A stretch of 64,000 nt of DNA from Betaproteobacteria bacterium (GCA_016183615.1 JACPEG010000041.1:113915-177914); one strand, 5' to 3'; shown: positions 8,142 through 17,922, counted from the stretch's first letter. A program made the numbers and translations. The notes: generated by a model not told the origin, from the letters alone.

Positions 8142-9361
8142 GACTCGCCGCCGTTCCCAGCGAATCCTGGCGCGCCATGGCGCTCAACCCGCTGCGCACC
8201 GGGCTCACCATGCTCGGCATGGTGATCGGGGTCGCGGCCGTGGTGGCGATGCTCGCCATCGGCCAGGGGGCCCAGGCGGTGGTGAACCAGCAGATCGCCA
8301 GCATGGGCAGCAACCTGTTCCTGATCCTTCCCGGCGCCGCCACCTCCGGCGGGATGCGCATGGGAATCGGCACCGCGCTGCCGCTCACCGCGGCCGACGC
8401 CCAGGCCATCGGGGAGCTGCCCACGGTGACGGCTTCGGCGCCCATGACCAGCGGCACCGCGCAGCTGATCCACGCCAGCAACAACTGGAGCACCCTGGTT
8501 TACGGCATCACCCCGGAGTTCTGGGCGGCGCGCGACTGGAAGATCGATTCCGGCGAAATGTTCAGCGAAACCGACGTGCGCTCCGCAGCCCGGGTGGCCC
8601 TCATCGGGCGCGTGGTGGCCGAGAACCTGTTCGGCAACGCCGACCCGGTGGGCGAAACCATGCGCATCCGCAACATCCCGTTCACCGTAGTGGGCGTGCT
8701 GGCCCCGAAGGGCCAGAGCCTCGACGGCCGCGACCAGGACGACACCGTACACGTGCCCCTCACCACGGCGCAGCGGCGGCTGTTCGGCATGCAAATCCCC
8801 GGCGCCATCCGCTTCATCATCGCCCAGAGCGCCTCGCTGGAAACCATGGATACGACCGAGGAGGAAATCAAGCGCCTGCTGCGCCAGCGGCGGCGCATCC
8901 CGCCGGGCGGCGAGGACGACTTCACGGTGCGCAACCTTACCGCCACGGCCGAGGCGGCGGCCATCTCCGCCCGGGCCATGTCCTTCATGCTGGGGGCCAT
9001 CGCCTCGGTGTCGCTGCTGGTGGGCGGCATCGGCATCATGAACATCATGCTGGTGTCGGTCACCGAGCGCACCCGCGAGATCGGCGTCCGCATGGCGATC
9101 GGCGCGCGCCGGCGCGACATCCTGGTGCAGTTTCTGACCGAGGCGCTCACCATCTGCATTCTGGGCGGCGCGATCGGCGCGGCGCTGGGAGTCGGCGGCG
9201 CCTGGCTCGCCGCCGAGCTTGCCGACATGCAGGTGGTCGTAACGGTGGCCGCGATCCTGCTCTCCTTTGGATTCGCCGCCGCCGTGGGGCTGTTCTTCGG
9301 CTTCTACCCGGCCCACAAGGCTGCCCGCCTGCGGCCGGTGGAGGCGCTGCGCTACGAATAG
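8138..9361 (+). CDS. MacB-type ABC transporter permease (FtsX family)
   Basis: 407 residues. One membrane helix at residues 18-45, a large periplasmic MacB_PCD domain (about 50-270) and three C-terminal helices (about 285-305, 330-360 and 370-395), with the typical R-T-R-E-I-G-V-R-M-A-I-G-A-R coupling segment near 315-330. This completes a tripartite MacAB-like pump that drives efflux of macrolides, siderophores or peptides, or export of envelope molecules; the substrate is not predictable. The ATG overlaps the ATPase stop by four bases. Confidence 0.9.
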   Translation: MRLAAVPSESWRAMALNPLRTGLTMLGMVIGVAAVVAMLAIGQGAQAVVNQQIASMGSNLFLILPGAATSGGMRMGIGTALPLTAADAQAIGELPTVTASAPMTSGTAQLIHASNNWSTLVYGITPEFWAARDWKIDSGEMFSETDVRSAARVALIGRVVAENLFGNADPVGETMRIRNIPFTVVGVLAPKGQSLDGRDQDDTVHVPLTTAQRRLFGMQIPGAIRFIIAQSASLETMDTTEEEIKRLLRQRRRIPPGGEDDFTVRNLTATAEAAAISARAMSFMLGAIASVSLLVGGIGIMNIMLVSVTERTREIGVRMAIGARRRDILVQFLTEALTICILGGAIGAALGVGGAWLAAELADMQVVVTVAAILLSFGFAAAVGLFFGFYPAHKAARLRPVEALRYE

Positions 9362-9495
9362 GGTTCCGGGGCCGAGGGCACCGCGGCCCAAGCGGCTGAC
9401 TTTGCGGTATATTGACAGGCAAAAGCCCGGCCGACGAGCGGGCCGGCGGATCCCGGCCGCGACGAGTCAAATCCGGGCCGTTATTGCGAAAGCCC

Positions 9496-10311
9496 ATGGC
9501 GTTTCAAACCCTGAACCCGTTGCCGGCGATCTCCGGCCTCGCACGGCACCGTTACCTGATCGCCCAGCTCACCCGGCGCGACGTGCTGCTCAAGTACCGC
9601 GGTTCGTTCCTCGGCATCGGCTGGTCTTTTTTTTATCCCTTACTGCTGCTGGCGGCCTTTGGCCTGGTATTCGGCCATATCCTCGGCACGCGCTGGCCCC
9701 AGAACGCCGAATCCGGCCTTCCGCTGGTGCTGGTGATGTACGCCGGCCTCATCGTTTACAACTTCTTCTCCGAAGTTGCCTCCGCGGCACCGCGTTTCAT
9801 CCTGGGCTACCAGAGCCTCATCAAAAAGAACGTTTTCCCGACCGAAGTATTGCCGGTCGTCCTGACGATGTCGGCGACCATTCACGCGGCCATCAACGCC
9901 GCGCTGCTGCTCGCCGCGGTCGCTGTCTTCGGCAAGCTGCACGCCGCCGTCCTGCTGGTGCCCGTGGTATTCCTGCCGGCGTGGCTGCTGGCCCTCGGCG
10001 TGGCCTGGTTCCTGGCCGCAGCGGGCATATTCGTCCGCGACATCATCCAGGTGATTCCGGTACTGATGCAGGTGCTGCTTTTTCTCTCCCCGGTTTTCTA
10101 TCCCGTGTCGGCGGTGCCCGATTTCCTGCGCTGGATGTATGACTTCAGCCCCCTCACGGCCCTGATGGAGGATTTCCGCCGGGTGTGCCTTTGGGGCCAG
10201 ATGCCCCAGTGGGACCGCTGGGCGGTCATGATGCTGGTGGGCCTGGCGGTCGCGCTCGCCGGGCTTGCCTTGTTCCGCAAGGGGCAGGAGGAATTCGCCG
10301 ATGCCCTCTAG
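9496..10311 (+). CDS. ABC-2 polysaccharide export permease (Wzm-like)
   Basis: 271 residues with six predicted membrane helices and the N-terminal L-K-Y-R-G-S-F-L-G-I-G-W amphipathic motif characteristic of Wzm/KpsM/TagG permeases. With the following Wzt-like ATPase it would export an undecaprenyl-linked O-antigen or other polysaccharide across the inner membrane. The ATG at 9496 is preferred over a TTG at 9412 because it puts the conserved domain near the N-terminus. It starts the glycan gene cluster. Confidence 0.9.
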   Translation: MAFQTLNPLPAISGLARHRYLIAQLTRRDVLLKYRGSFLGIGWSFFYPLLLLAAFGLVFGHILGTRWPQNAESGLPLVLVMYAGLIVYNFFSEVASAAPRFILGYQSLIKKNVFPTEVLPVVLTMSATIHAAINAALLLAAVAVFGKLHAAVLLVPVVFLPAWLLALGVAWFLAAAGIFVRDIIQVIPVLMQVLLFLSPVFYPVSAVPDFLRWMYDFSPLTALMEDFRRVCLWGQMPQWDRWAVMMLVGLAVALAGLALFRKGQEEFADAL

Positions 10312-10335
10312 GCGGCCGCAGACCGCTCCCCGGCG

Positions 10336-11592
10336 ATGAACACCACCGCCATCTCGGTAAAGGACGTCAGCAAGGCCTATCGCATCTATGACGGCCCCCT
10401 GGGCCGCCTGCGCCACCTGTTCGGCCTGGGAAGCCCCGGCACCCGCCGTGAATTCCCCGCCTTGCGCGGGATCGGCTTCGAGGTCGCAAAAGGCGAGAGG
10501 GTCGGCATCATCGGCCGCAACGGATCCGGAAAGAGCACGTTGCTGCAGCTCATCTGCGGCATCATGCGCCCGAGCGCGGGCAGCATCGTGGTGAACGGCC
10601 GCGTCTCCGCGCTGCTCGAGCTGGGAAGCGGCTTCCACCCGGAGTTCACGGGCCGGGAGAACGTGTTCCTGCAGGCGGCCGTGCTCGGCCTCGCCCATTC
10701 GGAGATCGAGGAGCGCCTGGACGACATCCGGGCATTTGCCGACATCGATGAATTTTTCGACCGTCCGGTCAAGACCTATTCTTCCGGCATGTTCGTGCGG
10801 CTGGCGTTCTCGGTGGCGGCCCAGGTGATCCCGGATGTGCTGGTGGTGGACGAGGCCCTGAGCGTCGGCGACATGACGTTCCAGAAAAAGTGCACCCGGC
10901 GCATGGAGGAGCTGTGCGCGTCCGGGGCTACCGTGCTCCTGGTTTCCCACGACCTGCACCTGATCGAGAGATTCTGCGATCGCGCGCTGGTGCTCGATCG
11001 CGGGCGCTGCCTGTGCGATGCGAGCGCCGCCGAAGCGACCATGTTCTACCTCAACCTGGTCCGGGAGGGCTCGCTCCAGGCGCCGGAACACGACGCCGCA
11101 GCCGGACCGGAGCAACTCTACGCCACGGGAGAGGCCTCCCTCCTCGAGGTGCGCACGCTCGATGCCAGGGGGCAGCCCCGGGACGTTTTCGTGACGGGGG
11201 AAGACATCATCGTGGCGGCCCGCTACCGGGCCCACGGGCCGCTGCGCAGGCTCTCGTTCGGCTGCTCGGTGTGGGCGGGCGTCGACGCACGGGTCGGCAC
11301 CGCCAGCCTGCGGTTCGAGGGGTCCGGGCCGTGCGAAAAAGAACTCGATGGAGAATTCGAGGTCAGAATGACCCTGGCCGCGGTCCCGCTCCTTCCCGGC
11401 ACCTACTCGCTGCGGGGCGGGATCTACGACGAGAACCTGCTGCACGCCTGCTGCCTCTGGGGCTGGACCGGCAAACCGAAAGGCGTGTTCACCATCGCCA
11501 GCAGCACCGTCAACGGCTTCGTGCTGAAGGAGTCACTGGGCTTCGTGATGCTGCCGTCGCGCTGGGAGGTGCGGGAGGGCGGCCATGAATAG
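10336..11592 (+). CDS. ABC polysaccharide export ATPase with carbohydrate-binding C-terminus (Wzt-like)
   Basis: 418 residues. The nucleotide-binding domain fills about residues 1-240, with Walker A G-R-N-G-S-G-K-S-T near 61-69, signature Y-S-S-G-M near 152, Walker B V-L-V-V-D-E-A near 172-178 and the H-loop S-H-D near 205. Residues about 265-415 form a beta-rich extension like the Wzt C-terminal domain, which binds the modified non-reducing end of the O-polysaccharide before export. That implies the exported glycan carries a terminal cap such as a methyl group or phosphate. Its end overlaps the next gene by 8 bases. Confidence 0.9.
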   Translation: MNTTAISVKDVSKAYRIYDGPLGRLRHLFGLGSPGTRREFPALRGIGFEVAKGERVGIIGRNGSGKSTLLQLICGIMRPSAGSIVVNGRVSALLELGSGFHPEFTGRENVFLQAAVLGLAHSEIEERLDDIRAFADIDEFFDRPVKTYSSGMFVRLAFSVAAQVIPDVLVVDEALSVGDMTFQKKCTRRMEELCASGATVLLVSHDLHLIERFCDRALVLDRGRCLCDASAAEATMFYLNLVREGSLQAPEHDAAAGPEQLYATGEASLLEVRTLDARGQPRDVFVTGEDIIVAARYRAHGPLRRLSFGCSVWAGVDARVGTASLRFEGSGPCEKELDGEFEVRMTLAAVPLLPGTYSLRGGIYDENLLHACCLWGWTGKPKGVFTIASSTVNGFVLKESLGFVMLPSRWEVREGGHE

Positions 11593-13882
11593 GTGCCTGC
11601 TGGTCCTTCTGCTCGACGCATTCCGGCCCGACTACCTGGCCCACACCCGGTTCCTCAGGCAGCTCGCTGCCTCCGGCGCCGTGGGCCATCTCGTCGAGAC
11701 CTTCGGATTTTGCCCCCGTGCCGCCTACTTCGGCGGCCTATCGCCGAAAGCGTCCGGATTCACCAATATGTACTGGTACGACCCGGATCGCTCCCCGTTC
11801 CGGCCGGCGCTCTTCCTGTCCGGCCGCTACCCCGACCCGGTTCGCGAGCGAGCGATGCGGGAAGAAATCACGCGCTACGCCAGGACCCGCGTTCCTCCTT
11901 ACGCCGCCCATTACGTGAACACGGCCAGCATTCCGATCGAGCGGCTGCGGTATTTCGACGTCGCGGAAAAACACGCGCCCTACGCCGCAGCTGCAGGTTA
12001 CGAATCGGTCTTCAGCCTGCTCGACCGGAAAAAAATGCCCTGGTACGCATTGTTCTGGCCACTTACCAATGCCCTGCCCCGGGCGGACGACGAGGAAATT
12101 CTCGGCACCGCAATGGCGGCCCTGGAACGCGGACATCGGCTGGCGTTCATCCATTTCCAGGCTCTCGACGGCATCGGTCACGCTTTCGGGCCCTCTTCCG
12201 ACGAGTCCCTGGCCGCCCTGGAAAAGATCGATCGGCAGGTCGAATGCCTCGCCAGCCATTGCCACGCCCTCTATGACCGGCTGGACATGGTGGTATTTGG
12301 CGACCACGGCATGGTGGATGTCGTGGGCACCGTGGACCTGGACGCGCGCATCCGGGAAGCCGGGCTCGCCTTCGGCAACGACTATGTCGCATTTTACGAC
12401 TCCACCATGGCGCGCTTCTGGTGCGCAAACCGCCATGCCGAGATCAGGCTTCGCGGTGTGCTGGAAGGCGTGCGCGAGGGGTGGCTGCTCTCCGACCCCG
12501 AAAAGGCGGCATGGGAAATCGACGACTGCGATCCCCGCAACGGGCAGCTCTATTTCCTCGCCCATCCGGGAACAGTCATATTCCCGAATTTCTTCCAGGC
12601 CGGCGGGCCGATGGTGAAAGGGATGCACGGCTACGCCCCGGACGTGGCGGACAACAAGGGCATATTCATCCTCAACGACTGGGAGACCAAAGGCCAGCTC
12701 GGCGACGTCCGCGCCACCCAGCTGTTCCACACCATGGTCGACCTTCTGGGCCTCGAGGATGGCGGGCGCCCGCATGGCCCCTCGGCCCGGCGGCAGGCCG
12801 CGCCGGCCGCGCCCGACGGGCCGCGTTACACCATGATTCTGACGCGCGACCAGGAATCGGTCATCGACGCGCACCTCGCCGCCATCTGCCGGGAGCTGCG
12901 CGTCCTGGACCCGCTGCGCGAGGCCATCGTGCTCACCGGCGGTTTCGGGCGCGGCGAGGGCAGCATCGCCCTGGAGGGCGGTCAGGCAACGCCGCTCAAC
13001 GATTACGACGTGATGCTCATCAGCCGCAGCAAGATTGACCGCGGCGCTCTCAAGCAGCTGGGCCAGCGGCTCGCCCGGGAACTGAAAATAGACTTCGTGG
13101 ACCTGGGCATTGTCGACCCGGGAAGCCTGGGCAATCTCACCTTGAGCCAGTTTGTTTTCGATCTCAAGTACGGAAGCCGCGTGCTGGAGGGTGATCCCAC
13201 CATTCTTGACCGCATTCCGAGGTTCAGCGCCCGCGGCCTGCCTCCGACCGAGGCGACCAGGTTGCTGTTCAACCGCATGGCCGGCATGCTCTACGCGCTG
13301 CCGGAATACGCGCTGCCCGGTAGTCCCGACAGCGCCGCAGGGCGGCTTCTTGCGTTCCAGCTCGCCAAGATGTGGATCGCGGTAGGCGATGCCCATCTGA
13401 TATCATGGGGCGGTTACGATGCGTCCTATCTCGTCCGACGCGATCGCTTCGCCAGCCTTCGCCGGAGCGGGAGAATCAGCGATGCAGTTGCCGGAGCGGT
13501 CGCCGCCGGCTTCGACTTCAAGCTCGGGCTGGGCCGGGACATCGCGGTTCGCAGCGCTGACTACCTCTCTCTCCTGCTCGAGCGGTTGCCGGATTTGTTG
13601 GCGGACATGCTCTGCCGCGCCTATGGCATGAGCCGGAAAAACGAGACGGGCACCGCCGACCTCCTCGATACCTGGATCGGCTCGGCCGCCGGCGCAGAGG
13701 AGCGCGAACTGCGCGCGGTCTGGGCCGCGGTGGCGGTGCTGCTGCAATCCCATGTCGAAAATTCGCGGGAGCCCGGCCTGCGCCGCGCTGCCGCGTGGCT
13801 CCAGGCCGGCAGCCCGAGGCCCGGGAGCTATCCGGAGCTGCGGAGCATCGCCTGGAGCGCCTGGGAGAGGAAATGCCACTAG
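11585..13882 (+). CDS. Fused type I phosphodiesterase/nucleotide pyrophosphatase and nucleotidyltransferase
   Basis: 765 residues in two parts. Residues 1 to about 395 resemble the alkaline-phosphatase superfamily NPP domain, with metal-ligand motifs L-L-D-A-F-R-P-D near 9-16, L-D-G-I-G-H near 195-200, G-D-H-G-M near 236-240 and G-M-H-G-Y near 347-351. The usual nucleophilic Thr/Ser is not obvious; a Cys in F-G-F-C-P-R lies near that place. Residues about 415-765 contain a polymerase-beta-type nucleotidyltransferase core (G-G-F-G-R-G-E-G-S, then N-D-Y-D-V-M-L) plus a helical region. Both neighbours overlap it, tying it to glycan assembly. It may trim or transfer phospho-groups on the exported glycan, but this is inference. 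Confidence 0.75.
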   Translation: MNRCLLVLLLDAFRPDYLAHTRFLRQLAASGAVGHLVETFGFCPRAAYFGGLSPKASGFTNMYWYDPDRSPFRPALFLSGRYPDPVRERAMREEITRYARTRVPPYAAHYVNTASIPIERLRYFDVAEKHAPYAAAAGYESVFSLLDRKKMPWYALFWPLTNALPRADDEEILGTAMAALERGHRLAFIHFQALDGIGHAFGPSSDESLAALEKIDRQVECLASHCHALYDRLDMVVFGDHGMVDVVGTVDLDARIREAGLAFGNDYVAFYDSTMARFWCANRHAEIRLRGVLEGVREGWLLSDPEKAAWEIDDCDPRNGQLYFLAHPGTVIFPNFFQAGGPMVKGMHGYAPDVADNKGIFILNDWETKGQLGDVRATQLFHTMVDLLGLEDGGRPHGPSARRQAAPAAPDGPRYTMILTRDQESVIDAHLAAICRELRVLDPLREAIVLTGGFGRGEGSIALEGGQATPLNDYDVMLISRSKIDRGALKQLGQRLARELKIDFVDLGIVDPGSLGNLTLSQFVFDLKYGSRVLEGDPTILDRIPRFSARGLPPTEATRLLFNRMAGMLYALPEYALPGSPDSAAGRLLAFQLAKMWIAVGDAHLISWGGYDASYLVRRDRFASLRRSGRISDAVAGAVAAGFDFKLGLGRDIAVRSADYLSLLLERLPDLLADMLCRAYGMSRKNETGTADLLDTWIGSAAGAEERELRAVWAAVAVLLQSHVENSREPGLRRAAAWLQAGSPRPGSYPELRSIAWSAWERKCH

Positions 13883-14847
13883 TGTCGGTCGTGATCCCCT
13901 GCTACAACCAGGGCCGCTATCTGCGATACGCGGTGGAAAGCGCTCTGGGGCAGACCCATGGCGCGATCGAGGTGGTCATCGTCAACGACGGTTCCACAGA
14001 CGATACGCATGAGGTCGCAACGCGCTTCGCCGGCGATCCCCGCGTGCACTACGTGCGCCAGGAGAACCGCGGACTCTGCCCGGCTCGCGTTTCCGGGGTG
14101 GCGGCCAGTGCGGGGGAGTACCTCAATTTCCTCGATTCCGACGATATCCTGGCGCCGGACAAGATCGAAAAGCAGCTGCGCATCATCGAATCCGATCCCG
14201 GGCTGGCTTTCGTCTATTGCGACATTCGATACATCGATGAAACCGGCGCGGAACGTCCGGGCAAAACTGCCGGTTCCATAGCCGGGAGCCGCAGCGAGCT
14301 CTCCGGCGACATTTTCGCGTCGCTTTTTGCCGGCGGTTATTTCCCTCCGCACACCCCACTGGTTCGGCGCAGCGCCTACGAGGCAGTTGGCGGATTCGAC
14401 CTCGCGCTCGAGGGCTGCGGCGACTGGGACCTCTGGCTGCGCATTGCTGCCAAGGGATTCCATGCCTACTACCTCGACGAGAAGCTGGCGCTGTACCGGG
14501 TTCACCCGGCGGGCATGTCGCGCGACACCTCCGGCATGCAGCAGGACGAGCGCCGCGTCATCGCGAAGCTCGTCGGGGAGTTTCCGCAGCGGGCGGCCGA
14601 GGGCTACTTCAGCCTGCGGCGCCGCACCGAAGACCTGTTCGTGGCGAATTCGTGGCTCAATGGCCACCGGCTCGCCCTGGAGGCGGAGCATGCACGGCTC
14701 GGCGAAGAACACGACCGCCTGAAGCAGCACGTCGCCGCGCTGAGCGGCTGCCCGAAATTCGTGAGATACCCGATCTATGGCTTCTTGCTGCTCGTCCGGA
14801 AAGCCTGTGCGGGTCTCAGGGCCCTGCTGGGTCGCCGCCAATCGTGA
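13873..14847 (+). CDS. Family 2 glycosyltransferase
   Basis: 324 residues. GT-A fold with the N-terminal V-S-V-V-I-P-C-Y-N-Q motif at residues 4-13, nucleotide-binding N-D-G-S-T-D near 39-44, the metal-binding L-D-S-D-D near 89-93, and an acceptor-site G-C-G-D-W-D-L-W motif near 183-190. The C-terminus has a hydrophobic segment at about 300-318 that may touch the membrane. The ATG at 13873 follows GAGAGG and overlaps the preceding gene by 10 bases. It adds a sugar to a glycan intermediate; the donor is unknown. Confidence 0.88.
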   Translation: MPLVSVVIPCYNQGRYLRYAVESALGQTHGAIEVVIVNDGSTDDTHEVATRFAGDPRVHYVRQENRGLCPARVSGVAASAGEYLNFLDSDDILAPDKIEKQLRIIESDPGLAFVYCDIRYIDETGAERPGKTAGSIAGSRSELSGDIFASLFAGGYFPPHTPLVRRSAYEAVGGFDLALEGCGDWDLWLRIAAKGFHAYYLDEKLALYRVHPAGMSRDTSGMQQDERRVIAKLVGEFPQRAAEGYFSLRRRTEDLFVANSWLNGHRLALEAEHARLGEEHDRLKQHVAALSGCPKFVRYPIYGFLLLVRKACAGLRALLGRRQS

Positions 14848-15016
14848 TCATGCCGAGCGCCGACGCGCTCCTTAAGGACCGCCAGCACCGTCCTGAGGCA
14901 GCCTTCGAATAACGCCCGGGCCGGTTGGGCCCGGGGCGGGGACGCTGCTGTATGATTGCGCTTCGCGGCGATGGCGCGGCGGACCGGGAAAAGCGTTTTG
15001 CTTGGGAGAGCATTTC

Positions 15017-15715
15017 ATGGATCTATTTTTTTCCGATGTCAGGGACAAGTACATCTCCAGGGTCATAAAGGGAAACACCTTCGCGGACATCGGCGGCCTT
15101 TGGGGTACGGTAAACGAAAAGGTCTCGGTGGCCCACAAATATGGGGCTTCGGACCTGAACATGATGGACATCCAGCCGCCGGAGTCCGACCTGTGGCACA
15201 GGTTCCGCGAAAGGATGGTGGCTCTGGGGGTGACCGGCTGCCGCTGCGTTACCATGGACCTCGGAAATCCGCAGATCGGCTCCACGGTGCAACCGGTCGA
15301 TGTCGTTCACTGCTCCGGGGTACTCTACCATCACCCGGATCCGATGCTGCTGTTGGCGAACCTGCGCCGGGTCAGCCGCAAGTACGTGATTCTCACCTCG
15401 GCGATCATCCGCAATGAAATCAAGAACAGGAAAGGGCGTTACTCCCTGCCCCCCTCGTCGGTGCTGTTCGTTCCCGCCCTGAGCGATGCCGAGCGGGAGA
15501 TCATGAAGGCACACTGGGAGCCGTACGGTACCGCCTACGGCCTTACCCAGAAGTATGACTTCGCAGTGGACGATTTTGCGCCGTGGTGGTGGCTTCCCAC
15601 CGCAACCGCCCTGCTGGCCATGTGCACCGCGGCGGGTTTCAGCGTCGAGGACTCCGCGCATACCTGGAACGACAACGCGCTGACGGTCCTCCTGAGGTGT
15701 CCGGCAGGCCAGTGA
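15017..15715 (+). CDS. SAM-dependent methyltransferase-like protein
   Basis: 232 residues. The N-terminal half has a degenerate SAM motif (F-A-D-I-G-G-L-W-G near residues 23-31), an acidic M-D-I-Q near 50 and a post-motif D-V-V-H-C-S-G-V-L-Y-H-H near 95-106, like methyltransferases of the Methyltransf_23/FkbM-type glycan loci. G-I-W-G/G-G-L-W-G motif I variants occur in glycan-cluster enzymes. GGGAGAG lies 7 bases before the ATG at 15017. It may methylate a sugar and so create the cap recognised by the Wzt-like protein. Its stop overlaps the next start (GTGA). Confidence 0.7.
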   Translation: MDLFFSDVRDKYISRVIKGNTFADIGGLWGTVNEKVSVAHKYGASDLNMMDIQPPESDLWHRFRERMVALGVTGCRCVTMDLGNPQIGSTVQPVDVVHCSGVLYHHPDPMLLLANLRRVSRKYVILTSAIIRNEIKNRKGRYSLPPSSVLFVPALSDAEREIMKAHWEPYGTAYGLTQKYDFAVDDFAPWWWLPTATALLAMCTAAGFSVEDSAHTWNDNALTVLLRCPAGQ

Positions 15716-17922
15716 TCGATCCGAGCAATCCTGAGTACGCCAATACCCCCGCCTCGGCAAGCCGGCCGACCTGTCCCTATCGTCCGGCGGGTGTGGCAGC
15801 AGCGACGGTCACCGTCGTCACGCCGTTCTGCAATACCGGGGAGATTTTCGCCGAAACCGCCCGCTCGGTCTTCGGGCAGTCCTTCCAGGAGTGGGAGTGG
15901 ATCATCGTCGACGACGGCAGCACCGATCCGGCGGCGCTGGCACGGCTGGCTTCGGTGCGGCAAAGCGATCCGCGGATCCGCGTCGTGCGCCAGGCCAATC
16001 GCGGACCCTCGGCCGCGCGCAACGCTGCCGTCGCCGCTTCCGGCGGGCGATATCTGTGCTTGCTGGACAGCGACGATCTGATCGAGCCCACCTTCATCGA
16101 GAAGGCGGTCTGGTTCCTGGAGTCGCACCCCCAATTCGGATTCTGCAACAGCTGGACCGTGCACTTCGACGAGGCGCGCTTCCTGTGGAGAGCCGGTTTC
16201 GAGCGCGGCGTGAAATTCCTGGAGGGCAACAGCGGCCCCCCCATCGCAATGGTGCGCCGCGAGGCCTACCAGGCGGCAGCAGGATTCGACGAGTCCATCG
16301 TATTCGGTCATGAAGACTGGGACTTCTGGCTGCGCCTGGCCCGAGCCGGGTACTGGGGGCATACCCTGCCGGAATTCCTCGCCTGGTACCGGTACCGCCG
16401 CAGCGGACGCTTCGCCCAGATCACGGCATCGCGCCCGACCGACGAGGCGTTTCGGAAGTTCATCGCGACCGAATACAGGGACCTGGCAGAGCGCTTCCCC
16501 ACACCGGAAATCCTGCCGCCCACCCCGTTCGCGACGGTTCCGGAAGAAGTCGCGTTCGGCAACCGGTTGGCGGCCGAGGGGTCCGGAGTGCTGTTCCTGG
16601 TCCCGTGGCTGGTGACCGGGGGTGCCGACAAGGTCAACCTGGACTGGGTCAGGGGGCTCACCGACCGGGGCTACCGGGTGTCGGTATGCGCCACCCTTGA
16701 CGCGAAACACAAGTGGTACCCCGAATTCTGCGCCGTCACGCCGGACGTATTCGTCCTGCGGCACTTTCTGGAGCTGCGGGATTTTCCCCGGTTTCTGGTT
16801 TACCTCATCCGCTCCAGGCAGATCGGCACCGTCATCGTCACGGGGAGCACGATCGGCTATCAGCTCCTCCCCTTTCTGCGCTGCCACTGTCCGGGAGTGG
16901 CCTTCCTCGATCTCACCCACGTCCACGAACCGCATTGGCTCAACGGCGGACATCCCCGATTCGGGGTCGGCTACCAGGACCAGCTGGACCTGAACATCGT
17001 CACCACCTCCCACCTGCGGGACTGGATGGCCGCGCGCGGCGCCGATCCCGCCCGCGTCGAGGTCTGCCACACCGGCGTCGGGCTCCCGGATTCGGCGCCC
17101 GGACCCGAGCGCCGGCACGCCTTGCGCGGCAGGCTGGGAGTGCCGGAGGGTGTCCCGGTGCTGGCGTACGCCGGACGCATCTGCGCCCAGAAGCGGCCCG
17201 GGGTGCTTGCGGAGATCCTGCGGGAGCTCGCCGCCCGAGGCGTTCCGTTCCACTGCCTGGTGGTCGGCGACGGAGAGCTTTTGCCGGAGCTCAAGCGCCA
17301 AGTCCGCCGCAATGGCCTGAAATCTCAAGTCCGGTTCTTCGGCACCGTAGGCCACGGCAAATGGCTCGAAATCCTCGCTGCGGCGGATATCTTTCTCCTG
17401 CCTTCCGAATACGAGGGGATTTCCGTCGCGCTGTACGAGGCGATGGCCATGGAAGTCCTGCCGGTGGTCTCGGCGGTGGGAGGACAGCCGGAAGTGGTCA
17501 CCGCGGAATGTGGCGTGTTGGTTCCCCCGGGAGTGGGCGAGGTCGAGACCTACGTATCGGTCCTGTCCGGGCTGATTGGCGATCCCGCCAGGCGGGCCGC
17601 CATGGCCCGGGCGGGCCGCGAACGCATCCGGAGCGGCTTTACCCTCGCCCAGGGCCTGGACTGCCTCGAAGCGATCCTGGAACGGGCCCGGGTGGTGGCC
17701 GGGAACGCGCCCCGCCAGGCGGTTTCAGCCGGACTCGCGCGGGAGCTCGCCGCCCTGGCCATCGAGTATGCCCGCATCCAGGATTGGGCCCGGGAGCAGC
17801 GGCTGGAGCGAAGGCTGCTGGCCGCCTTGCGGCGATTCCGGGCCGGACGGGTGGCGCTTTCCCTCCCCGTGGTGCGGAGCCTTGGAAGGTGGCTGCTGGG
17901 AAAACTCGGAGAGCGCCCCTAG
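15712..17922 (+). CDS. Bifunctional glycosyltransferase: GT2 fused to GT4
   Basis: 736 residues. The N-terminal GT2 domain (about 20-265) shows V-T-V-V-T-P-F, D-D-G-S-T-D and L-L-D-S-D-D, then an E-D-W-D-F-W acceptor motif. The C-terminal GT4 domain (about 300-670) has L-A-Y-A-G-R-I-C-A-Q-K-R, G-D-G-E-L-L and the nucleotide-sugar E-Y-E-G-x-S-x-x-L-Y-E motif. Two linkages could thus be made by one protein. The start is taken as the GTG that forms a GTGA overlap with the preceding methyltransferase, because the frame upstream only duplicates that gene antiparallel. The stop TAG lies in a CTAGCAG repeat-like segment. Confidence 0.88.
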   Translation: MIDPSNPEYANTPASASRPTCPYRPAGVAAATVTVVTPFCNTGEIFAETARSVFGQSFQEWEWIIVDDGSTDPAALARLASVRQSDPRIRVVRQANRGPSAARNAAVAASGGRYLCLLDSDDLIEPTFIEKAVWFLESHPQFGFCNSWTVHFDEARFLWRAGFERGVKFLEGNSGPPIAMVRREAYQAAAGFDESIVFGHEDWDFWLRLARAGYWGHTLPEFLAWYRYRRSGRFAQITASRPTDEAFRKFIATEYRDLAERFPTPEILPPTPFATVPEEVAFGNRLAAEGSGVLFLVPWLVTGGADKVNLDWVRGLTDRGYRVSVCATLDAKHKWYPEFCAVTPDVFVLRHFLELRDFPRFLVYLIRSRQIGTVIVTGSTIGYQLLPFLRCHCPGVAFLDLTHVHEPHWLNGGHPRFGVGYQDQLDLNIVTTSHLRDWMAARGADPARVEVCHTGVGLPDSAPGPERRHALRGRLGVPEGVPVLAYAGRICAQKRPGVLAEILRELAARGVPFHCLVVGDGELLPELKRQVRRNGLKSQVRFFGTVGHGKWLEILAAADIFLLPSEYEGISVALYEAMAMEVLPVVSAVGGQPEVVTAECGVLVPPGVGEVETYVSVLSGLIGDPARRAAMARAGRERIRSGFTLAQGLDCLEAILERARVVAGNAPRQAVSAGLARELAALAIEYARIQDWAREQRLERRLLAALRRFRAGRVALSLPVVRSLGRWLLGKLGERP

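Noticed and set aside
7437..9361. Frameshifted MacB (ATPase and permease as one broken gene)
   Set aside because: The two frames overlap by a normal ATGA junction and each has a complete domain; split MacB-type systems are common.
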